From assembly GCA_005789975.1 (NCBI GenBank), contig SXWC01000012.1, positions 1 through 5,264 on the forward strand: DNA of 5,264 bases, in the 5' to 3' direction. Under the pieces are notes generated by a model. It ran no database searches. It was given only the letters and a program-made list of their open reading frames with translations, and was not told the DNA's origin. The translations under genes and the position numbers were made by a program. The stretch's first letter is position 1. Each line of letters starts with the position of its first letter. Below, piece after piece: positions 1 to 4,334 of the stretch. This DNA comes from Planctomycetaceae bacterium. GTDB lineage: Bacteria; Planctomycetota; Planctomycetia; Pirellulales; UBA1268.

Positions 1-1165
1 GCAGGGCCGCGATCCGCGCGCAGCGGCCGGCGAGGCCGGTCCGCTCGGTGCGCCGCTGCTCGAGGTGTTCGGCCTGGCCGTGGAGTTCGGCGAGATCGGC
101 CGCCCTGGCCTGCTCCTGCTGTCGCGCGCGGGCCTGTTCCTGCGCGGCGGTGCGGCGTTCCTCCGCCTCCCGCTCGGCCTCGGTCGCCGCGGTGAGCCGC
201 TCGGCCGCCGGGGTGCGCCGCGCCTCGATCGACGCGATGCGAGCCTCGCACTCGCGGATCTGGCGGTCGGCCTCGGTGAGTTCCTGAAGCCGGGCTGCCG
301 CCGCCGCGGCCGCGGCCTGCTGCTCGGCCTGGCGCACCTCCAGCGTCTGCGCCTCCCGCAGCCGCTGGTCGTTTTGATCCTGTTCGGCCCGCCGGGCGGC
401 GAGGCTCGTCTCGCTCTCGGCGATCACCGTGTCGGCACGGGCGACCATCGCCGCGGCTCCGTCGAGCACATCGATCGCCGCCTGGGCCGTCGCCACCTCC
501 GCGCGCGCCGCCTGCAGTGCCGCCTCGGCGCGGCCGAGCGGTGAGTCGGCCCGTGGCCGGCCGTCGTCCCGCGTCCGTGCGGCGTGCGTCTCGGCGATCG
601 TCCGCCCCACGGCGGCGTCGGTCTTCGACTCCATCACACCGCCGTCCTCGAGCCTGCCGAGCCGGTCCCGCAGCCGGCCGAGCGGTTCGCGGAGGGCGTC
701 GCCCTCGAGTGGATCGGCGTGGGCCGCGCCCTGCCACACCCAGAGGTGGGCCCACTGCATCTTCAGCCGCTCCTCCACGTTGCGGCCCTGCACGGCCTCG
801 GCCGCGACGATGTCGCGCAGCTTTCGCTCGGCCTCGTCGTTCCGCAGCGTCGGCCCGCCCGCCTGTTCGAGCGTCGTGGGCGCCGTGGCGGTGCCGGTGA
901 ACTGCTTGGTCACGCGGTAGACCGTGCCGCCACTTTCGAAGGAAAGTTCCACCGTGGGATGGCCGGGATGGAAATGCGACCGCATTGACTCGAGCACCTC
1001 GCCCGAGACACGGCTGCGGAGGAACAGGGCCCGGTGTGCGGCCTCGACGATCGTGGTCTTGCCGGCCTCGTTCGGGCCGCCGATCACGGTGCGGGCGGGG
1101 TCGAACTCGACGGTGAAGTCGCGGTGCATCCGGTAGTTGCGGACGGTCACCGATCGCAGCCTCAT
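1..1165 (-). CDS. SbcC/Rad50/YhaN-like SMC-type ATPase, N-terminal part (C-terminus beyond left edge)
   Basis: Open on the minus strand from ATG at 1165 to the window edge, giving 388 codons without a stop. The N-terminus reads MRLRSVTVRNYRMHRDFTVEF, typical of the first strand of RecF/SbcC-type ATPases. A Walker A motif follows at residues 29-38 (GGPNEAGKTT), in the GPNEAGK form common in YhaN-like and related proteins. The ATPase lobe continues to about residue 165 and includes LWVWQG at 141-146. From about 205 to 388 the protein is rich in Ala, Glu, Arg and Gln, consistent with the outgoing arm of a long coiled coil. No zinc hook (CxxC), signature motif or Walker B is reached, so these must lie beyond the edge. 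The start overlaps the phosphoesterase stop by 4 bases (ATGA), so translation is probably coupled. By family analogy it would drive ATP-dependent DNA binding and regulate the partner nuclease. Whether it is SbcC proper or a YhaN-like relative cannot be settled from this half. Confidence 0.9.
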   Translation of the reverse strand, partial: MRLRSVTVRNYRMHRDFTVEFDPARTVIGGPNEAGKTTIVEAAHRALFLRSRVSGEVLESMRSHFHPGHPTVELSFESGGTVYRVTKQFTGTATAPTTLEQAGGPTLRNDEAERKLRDIVAAEAVQGRNVEERLKMQWAHLWVWQGAAHADPLEGDALREPLGRLRDRLGRLEDGGVMESKTDAAVGRTIAETHAARTRDDGRPRADSPLGRAEAALQAARAEVATAQAAIDVLDGAAAMVARADTVIAESETSLAARRAEQDQNDQRLREAQTLEVRQAEQQAAAAAAAARLQELTEADRQIRECEARIASIEARRTPAAERLTAATEAEREAEERRTAAQEQARARQQEQARAADLAELHGQAEHLEQRRTERTGLAGRCARIAAL

Positions 1166-2334
1166 CGGGCGGCCTCCCTGGCCCGGGTGCAGAGGCCGTG
1201 CAGGATGTTCACCGCCTCGTGGGCGTCCGCGGCGGCGTCGCCGCCGGCCTCGATGCGACGCACGAGTTCGGCGGCGACGCCGGCGATGAGCGGGTCGTCG
1301 GCACGCTCGGTGAGGTCGCGGATTTCGTCGGGCGACGGCAGGACCGTCGCCTCATCGTGGACATCGAGCCGCAGGAGCCGGTGCGACCACGATTCGAGCA
1401 CGCCCTCCAGGTGCCGTCGCGCCGCCAGCGACACGCGGCCGGTGAGCGTGAGATCGACGAGGCTCTTGTCGAAGCCCGCCTCCCGCGTGAGGGCGGCGAG
1501 CGTCTCCTCGACCCGGGCCGCGGCGTCGTCGCCGAGATCGAGAGCGGCTTCGTGCCAGGCCAGCCTGCCGGTGGACACAGGCTCGACGGTGGGGGTGCCG
1601 CCGCGCGACACGGTCACGCAGGCGACGTGCCCGGGCCGTTGGCCCGCCTTGGGAAAGCGGTCGGTCTCGTGGGTGCCCGAGTACCAGGCCTTCGGGCCGG
1701 CCTCCTTGAAGCCGTGCCAGTCGCCCATGGCGAAATAGTCGATGTCGGCCTGGGGCATGGCGGCGAGAGCCACGACGTTCGCCGGGCCGGCCACGTCCTC
1801 CCCGTCGGCCTGTGAGCCGAACGTGCCGGTGCTGCCGTGGGCCAGCACGATCCGTGGCCGCGGGCCGAACGCCGAGAAGTCGAGGTCGCGGACCCAGGCC
1901 GTGGGGTCGCTCGTGGTCTGGCGGTCCATGAGCGGGCAGGGCACGATGATCGCGTCGTCGCGCTCGATGACGCGGCGTTCGAGCAGCACGTGGAGGTTGG
2001 CCGCCCGGGAGCGGCGTTCCGACTCGAAGAACGGCTGTTGCCACAGGCCGCCGTGCCCGCCGGGGTCGTGGTTGCCGGGGATGGCGTAGACGGGCACGGG
2101 CATCTCGCCGATCACGCCGAGCGCCTGGGCGACGACGGTGCGGGTGGGCGTGGGGGAGTCGAAGAGGTCGCCGGCCACAACGACAAAGCTCGCCCGGCGG
2201 GCCACGGCGACGTCGCGGATCCGGCGCAAGGCGTCGATCCGCTCCTGCTGGATGAGCGTCCGCTTGGCGGCGTCGCGGACGCTCGCGAACGGCTTGCCCA
2301 GTTGCCAGTCGGCGGTGTGGATGAAGGTGGTCAT
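1162..2334 (-). CDS. SbcD/Mre11/YhaO-like metallophosphoesterase (DNA repair exonuclease family)
   Basis: A 390-residue calcineurin-like phosphoesterase. The motifs appear in order: HTADWQLG at 6-13 (motif I), GDLFD at 55-59 (II), GNHD at 87-90 (III), LAHG at 164-167 (IV) and GDWHG at 204-208 (V). Likely metal ligands are D9, D56, N88, H166 and H207, with H89 as the catalytic His by analogy with Mre11. Two positions that are His in classical Mre11/SbcD are changed: motif I is DxQ (Q11) rather than DxH, and motif V is GDxH (D205) rather than GHxH. I believe this variant recurs in a bacterial subfamily, so it need not be inactive. Residues 215-226 (KAWYSGTHETDR) match the post-domain segment usual in this group, and the C-terminal 130 residues form a capping/partner-binding region. 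Downstream it overlaps the ATPase gene by ATGA, the normal nuclease-ATPase gene pair. The ATG at 2334 has no clear Shine-Dalgarno; a promoter lies directly upstream. It probably processes DNA ends as a complex with the ATPase in the cytoplasm. Confidence 0.92.
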   Translation of the reverse strand: MTTFIHTADWQLGKPFASVRDAAKRTLIQQERIDALRRIRDVAVARRASFVVVAGDLFDSPTPTRTVVAQALGVIGEMPVPVYAIPGNHDPGGHGGLWQQPFFESERRSRAANLHVLLERRVIERDDAIIVPCPLMDRQTTSDPTAWVRDLDFSAFGPRPRIVLAHGSTGTFGSQADGEDVAGPANVVALAAMPQADIDYFAMGDWHGFKEAGPKAWYSGTHETDRFPKAGQRPGHVACVTVSRGGTPTVEPVSTGRLAWHEAALDLGDDAAARVEETLAALTREAGFDKSLVDLTLTGRVSLAARRHLEGVLESWSHRLLRLDVHDEATVLPSPDEIRDLTERADDPLIAGVAAELVRRIEAGGDAAADAHEAVNILHGLCTRAREAAR

Positions 2335-2344
2335 GGCAGACGAG

Positions 2345-2533
2345 TTACTGTACGGGCGTACCGCACCCCGTCAAGCCCCTGGCGGGAGAACTCAGGCTGC
2401 GGTGTCCCGGTTCGAAGTTCATGTAGATCACGTCCGCCGGCTCGTCATAGGTGCACTGCATCGATCGATGCGGAGCCTGGAGAACGGCCGGGATCACGTC
2501 GAGAAAATCGCTCAATTGGACGGGGAGCCTCAT
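2345..2533 (-). CDS. Truncated DUF2283-like small protein (possibly a degraded gene)
   Basis: A 62-residue ORF beginning MRLPVQLSDFLDVIPAVL. Its segment YDEPADVIYMNFEP (29-42) strongly resembles the start of DUF2283 domains, which typically read YDxEADxLYIxF, and the preceding 28 residues match the extension often found in that family. DUF2283 proteins are small, of unknown function, and often encoded beside toxin-antitoxin genes. The conserved second half of the domain (usually a DGxxxRY segment and a terminal GxTILxAS-type strand) is missing. After residue 43 the ORF continues with unrelated sequence (HRSLSSPARGLTGCGTPVQ) encoded within the phosphoesterase promoter region. The gene is therefore C-terminally truncated, by deletion, frameshift or insertion junction. 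It starts 4 bases beyond the stop of the 146-residue gene, as the last member of the small-gene operon. It may no longer make a folded product. Confidence 0.55.
   Translation of the reverse strand: MRLPVQLSDFLDVIPAVLQAPHRSMQCTYDEPADVIYMNFEPGHRSLSSPARGLTGCGTPVQ
2347..2374 (-). promoter_or_regulatory. Sigma70-type promoter upstream of the phosphoesterase-ATPase operon
   Basis: Read on the minus strand, TTGACG (2374-2369) is followed after 16 bases by TACAGT (2352-2347). This is 5/6 and 4/6 to the TTGACA/TATAAT consensus. The expected transcription start is near 2340, only about six bases before the ATG at 2334, so the leader would be very short. That agrees with the absence of a ribosome binding site. 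The promoter overlaps the last codons of the truncated DUF2283-like ORF. The same architecture is repeated upstream of the toxin-antitoxin operon. Confidence 0.55.
2350..2361. repeat. Inverted repeat GTAC-N4-GTAC within promoter spacer (possible operator)
   Basis: GTACGGGCGTAC reads as GTACG-GG-CGTAC, a 5-base inverted repeat with a 2-base centre. It occupies the -10 proximal half of the spacer and shares its TAC with the -10 box, so a bound dimeric regulator would block RNA polymerase. A related GTAC-N4-GTAC lies at 4262-4273 in the equivalent position of the second promoter. Operator function is inference. Confidence 0.4.
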
Positions 2534-2537
2534 GATG

Positions 2538-2978
2538 TCAACTGGTCGCCTCGATCAGCTGATACACTTTGCCTCGCGATTGGAGCCAAGGGATGTCACC
2601 AGCCTCGGCGTGCTGACGAATGTCGCGTAGCAACGCAACCGTTTCTGGCTCCAGGCAAGGCTCCGATGGATCAGACGGCGGGATCACCATCTCCGTGTCG
2701 ACGGCCACGATCAGCTTTGCGGTTTGGATGTAGCGGATTCGCTTCACGCGTTTTCCAGGCATCCGCGTTGCGACACTCGTGCTCGCTTGGGCCTCTTCGG
2801 CTTCGCGTTGCTCGGCGAGGTCGCGTGCTCGTGCATGACGCTGGGCGTCCAGTTCCCGTACATGACGAAGATAGCCCTCGATCCCGCCGCATTGTTCCAG
2901 CAGTTTCTGTCGCGCGGCATGCACCTCGGCCACGATCGGGTCGTTGTCGTCTTCGGCCGATCGCGGATTGTCGTTCAT
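2538..2978 (-). CDS. Hypothetical 146-residue two-part protein in the toxin-antitoxin operon
   Basis: I do not recognise a named family. Residues 13-40 (DPIVAEVHAARQKLLEQCGG and onward) resemble small antitoxin-like proteins of the DPIVxEVxxxR type and closely match the neighbouring 56-residue protein (12 of 18 identities, including HAAR-KLLE--GG). Residues 42-70 are a charged, Ala/Glu/Arg-rich linker, probably helical. Residues 78-142 form a second unit: KRVKRIRYIQTAKLIVAVDTE, then VIPPSDPSEPCLEPET and AGDIPWLQSRGKVYQ. This looks like a compact beta-then-helix module that may exist as a free-standing short protein elsewhere. The product is soluble, with no signal peptide or membrane segment. 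The start ATG at 2978 lies 21 bases after the previous stop and has only a weak GC-rich Shine-Dalgarno. A role as accessory antitoxin or regulator is suggested by context only. Confidence 0.72.
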   Translation of the reverse strand: MNDNPRSAEDDNDPIVAEVHAARQKLLEQCGGIEGYLRHVRELDAQRHARARDLAEQREAEEAQASTSVATRMPGKRVKRIRYIQTAKLIVAVDTEMVIPPSDPSEPCLEPETVALLRDIRQHAEAGDIPWLQSRGKVYQLIEATS

Positions 2979-2999
2979 GGTCCAGTGCCCCGCCGCAAA

Positions 3000-3170
3000 T
3001 CAGCCCGTCTTCTTCCGGCGCGGCTTGGTCTTTTTGGAAAGCTTGGCGATCGGACGGCCTGATGCCTTCAGACGCTCATCCGCCTCACGGATATACCGCT
3101 TCAGATCGCCACCCGCGTCCTCGAGCAGCTTGGCTCTGGCCGCGTGGAGTTCGTCGAGAATTTTATTCAT
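3000..3170 (-). CDS. Small 56-residue antitoxin-like protein
   Basis: A short ORF on the minus strand from ATG at 3170 to TGA at 3002-3000. It begins MNKILDELHAARAKLLEDAGG, continues with DLKRYIREADERLKASGRP (22-40), and ends in a strongly basic tail (KLSKKTKPRRKKTG, 43-56). It is real rather than a shadow for three reasons. Its start overlaps the upstream stop by 4 bases (ATGA). It has a GAGG Shine-Dalgarno at 3183-3180, nine bases before the ATG. Its first 20 residues are closely similar to the N-terminus of the next gene. The first half should be helical and soluble; the Lys/Arg tail could contact nucleic acid. Its first codons (AAT AAA ATT) are AT-rich against the surroundings. Function unknown; antitoxin-like by size, composition and position. 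Confidence 0.78.
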   Translation of the reverse strand: MNKILDELHAARAKLLEDAGGDLKRYIREADERLKASGRPIAKLSKKTKPRRKKTG

Positions 3171-3484
3171 GGCTCCGTACCTCGGGGCACGAGCTCGCAG
3201 TGGGCGGCCGCGGCAAGGCGATCAAGGGCGTCGGACGCCAGCTGGCCGCCGGCCATGAAGTCGGCGAGTTGCTCGAACGGAATGCCCGTGGCCTGGCAAA
3301 TCTGCTCGTAGGGCTGCCGCATGGCCTTCACCGCCCGCCGCAGTCGGCCGCTAACGGTGTCTTCCGCAGCCACCCGCTCGCCGGCCTGGCGGCGTTCGAG
3401 CAACCACGGGAGCTCGGCCCGCACGGCAGCCTCGATCTCGGCATCGTTCATAGGCTTGATTGATTCGATGGGCATCATGGTCAT
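3167..3484 (-). CDS. Small helix-turn-helix (XRE-like) protein in the toxin-antitoxin operon
   Basis: A 105-residue protein. Residues 12-38 (MNDAEIEAAVRAELPWLLERR and onward) form a charged helical N-terminus. Residues 47-100 look like a compact Cro/XRE-type helix-turn-helix: LRRAVKAMRQPYEQICQATG, then IPFEQLADFMAGGQLASDALDRLAAAA, ending CELVPRG. The pattern IxxxTGIPxxxLxxFMxGxxLxxxxLDRLAAA, closed by a LVPR segment, is common in small DNA-binding regulators of this type. The ATG at 3484 overlaps the stop of the HigA-like antitoxin gene by 4 bases, but Met3, Met4 and Met12 (ATG at 3451) are alternative starts and none has a good Shine-Dalgarno. The 3' end overlaps the 56-residue gene by ATGA. 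Possible roles are a second DNA-binding regulator of the operon or a third-component antitoxin; I infer regulation from the fold and position only. Confidence 0.75.
   Translation of the reverse strand: MTMMPIESIKPMNDAEIEAAVRAELPWLLERRQAGERVAAEDTVSGRLRRAVKAMRQPYEQICQATGIPFEQLADFMAGGQLASDALDRLAAAAHCELVPRGTEP
3180..3183 (-). promoter_or_regulatory. Ribosome binding site of the 56-residue gene
   Basis: GAGG on the minus strand, nine bases upstream of ATG 3170, within the end of the helix-turn-helix gene. It is one of the few clear Shine-Dalgarno sequences here and supports the short gene being translated. Confidence 0.55.
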
Positions 3485-3807
3485 TTCGCGGCTGTGGCCT
3501 CGAGTTCGAACTGCTTCAAGCGGACGCGGCCCTGGGGGAATCGCACCGTCAGCTCGAGTTCGCCGCCCATCGCCTTCATCACCTTGCGCAGCGTCGAGAT
3601 CAGCATGTCGGACTGCCCTTCGAGCTTGGCCCAGCTCGGCTGCTTCATACCCGCGGCGCGGGCCATCTGAGTCTGCGTCTTGCCGAGAGCCGCGCGGATC
3701 TCGCTCAGCACCATCTCCGCCAGCAGTTCCTGCGTGCGCCGTGCGGCGATTCGCTTGGTCTTGGCGTTACCCGTTCGCGCGACGAGTTCCCTGAATGTCT
3801 TTGCCAC
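3481..3807 (-). CDS. higA: HigA-like XRE-family antitoxin
   Basis: A 108-residue protein starting at GTG 3807, supported by a GGAG Shine-Dalgarno at 3820-3817 nine bases upstream. Residues 1-32 are a charged helical N-terminus ending in TQELLAEM, typical of HigA-type antitoxins that pair with Gp49-like toxins. The helix-turn-helix spans about 34-63 (LSEIRAALGKTQTQMARAAG, then MKQPSWAKLE). It is followed by DMLISTLRKVMKAMGGELEL (68-87), the usual dimer/strand segment, and a C-terminal RFPQGRVRLKQFEL. By family it binds and neutralises the toxin encoded one base upstream, and represses the operon as a dimer or toxin-antitoxin complex. The order is toxin first, as in higBA loci. Homology is clear from motifs; the exact operator is not established. 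Confidence 0.9.
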   Translation of the reverse strand: MAKTFRELVARTGNAKTKRIAARRTQELLAEMVLSEIRAALGKTQTQMARAAGMKQPSWAKLEGQSDMLISTLRKVMKAMGGELELTVRFPQGRVRLKQFELEATAAK

Positions 3808-3808
3808 G

Positions 3809-4183
3809 TCACTCTGCTCCGCGTTTCTTGGTCGGCTTCTTCATCGTCGAAAGGTGTTCGGCATACAGGATGTCGGCCTTGGCGATCAGTTGGCGGTAAA
3901 ACGGCCGCTGCAGCCTGCCGCGCTTGTCTCCGCCCACTAGCAGGATCGCCGCCCGCGAAGGGTCGAACGCAAACGCGATCCGCAGCGTGTGGTCGGCCAC
4001 GTCGGCACGGAGTTCCTTCATGTTGGTGTATTTCGAACCGTTGAGCGTGTCAGCGTGCGGGCGTCCCAGGGCCGGCCCGAACAACTCGAGCAGATTCACC
4101 TTGGCCTCGATCTCCGCCCGTTCCTCGGCGCTCAGCGTCTGGAACCACTCATCGAAGACATCGGTCGTGGCCGCCGTCCACAT
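3809..4183 (-). CDS. higB: HigB/RelE-like (Gp49-type) toxin of a type II toxin-antitoxin pair
   Basis: A 124-residue protein beginning MWTAATTDVFDEWFQTLSAE. Family hallmarks are the TDxFDEWF start, the GRPHADTLNGSKYTNMKELR segment (40-59), IAFAFDPSRAAILLVGGDK (67-85) and a C-terminal FYRQLIAKADILYAEHL (92-108), followed by a Lys-rich tail. These match phage Gp49/HigB-type members of the RelE/ParE superfamily, mostly ribosome-dependent mRNA interferases that halt translation when the antitoxin is lost. I placed the start at ATG 4183 because the family normally begins just before the MWxxxxTDxF segment. ATG 4189 (two codons earlier) has an AGG six bases upstream and is equally possible. A longer reading from GTG 4249 would add 22 residues (MASRAPAVLLPF and onward) not typical of the family. 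The stop lies one base before the antitoxin start. Transcription likely starts near 4252. Confidence 0.88.
   Translation of the reverse strand: MWTAATTDVFDEWFQTLSAEERAEIEAKVNLLELFGPALGRPHADTLNGSKYTNMKELRADVADHTLRIAFAFDPSRAAILLVGGDKRGRLQRPFYRQLIAKADILYAEHLSTMKKPTKKRGAE
3817..3820 (-). promoter_or_regulatory. Ribosome binding site deciding the antitoxin GTG start
   Basis: GGAG on the minus strand, nine bases upstream of GTG 3807 and lying inside the last codons of the toxin gene. It supports a GTG start for the antitoxin. Confidence 0.6.
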
Positions 4184-4191
4184 GAGCATGT

Positions 4192-4207
4192 ATAGCCTAT
4201 GGGCTAT
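4192..4207. repeat. Perfect inverted repeat just upstream of the toxin start
   Basis: ATAGCC (4192-4197) and GGCTAT (4202-4207) are exact reverse complements separated by four bases. The repeat lies in the predicted leader, 2-8 bases before the candidate toxin start codons at 4189 and 4183. In RNA it would form a six-pair stem with a four-base loop, pairing the GG of the weak AGG Shine-Dalgarno (4198-4196). As DNA it could be the autoregulatory operator for the antitoxin. Either reading is inference; the symmetry is direct. Confidence 0.5.
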
Positions 4208-4258
4208 TTCCTGAAAAGGCAATAAAACTGCCGGCGCTCGCGACGCCACATGACAAAG

Positions 4259-4286
4259 AGTGTACGCATGTACCGTATCTCGTCAA
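4259..4286 (-). promoter_or_regulatory. Sigma70-type promoter of the toxin-antitoxin operon
   Basis: On the minus strand TTGACG (4286-4281), a 16-base spacer, then TACACT (4264-4259). The predicted start of transcription is near 4252, giving a leader of about 63-70 bases to the toxin ATGs. The spacer contains GTAC-N4-GTAC (4262-4273). Over 31 positions it matches the promoter at 2347-2377 at 23, with the -35 box identical and the -10 box differing at one base. Confidence 0.55.
4262..4273. repeat. Inverted repeat GTAC-N4-GTAC in the divergent intergenic region (possible operator)
   Basis: GTACGCATGTAC has GTAC on both sides of a four-base centre. It overlaps the -10 region of the toxin operon promoter and lies about 60 bases before the divergent nuclease-helicase ATG at 4335, so one bound regulator could affect both directions. 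The same pattern occurs at 2350-2361. Confidence 0.4.
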
Positions 4287-4334
4287 CCCGCCCCGGACCA
4301 AGGTTGTCCCCTCGCTTTGGTAGGCTCATCGCCC

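Noticed and set aside
280..330. GC-rich repeat-like tract of gccgcc/gcggcc units
   Set aside because: It encodes an Ala run (residues 284-291) in the ATPase coiled-coil region and is explained by coding for Ala/Glu/Arg; no regular repeat unit or spacer pattern.
48..1136. Several overlapping plus-strand open frames at the left end
   Set aside because: All are antisense to the ATPase gene, which has Walker A and a coherent coiled coil. Their translations are low-complexity Arg/Ala/Ser strings.
1352..2044. Second minus-strand open frame inside the phosphoesterase gene
   Set aside because: It is out of frame with the motif-bearing phosphoesterase and encodes Arg/Pro/His-rich sequence typical of frame-shifted GC-rich DNA.
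2979..2999. Possible terminator between the 56- and 146-residue genes
   Set aside because: The 21-base gap has no stem followed by a T-run on the minus strand.
2138..3463. Plus-strand 441-codon open frame opposite several genes
   Set aside because: It lies antisense to the phosphoesterase start, the small-gene operon and the promoter. Its translation is Arg/Ser/Ala-rich with no domain pattern, while the minus-strand genes have recognisable motifs and coupled starts. It is a GC-driven shadow.
4184..4249. Longer toxin start at GTG 4249
   Set aside because: The extra 22 residues are not typical of the family and the codon would sit about three bases from the predicted transcription start. Kept as an alternative only.
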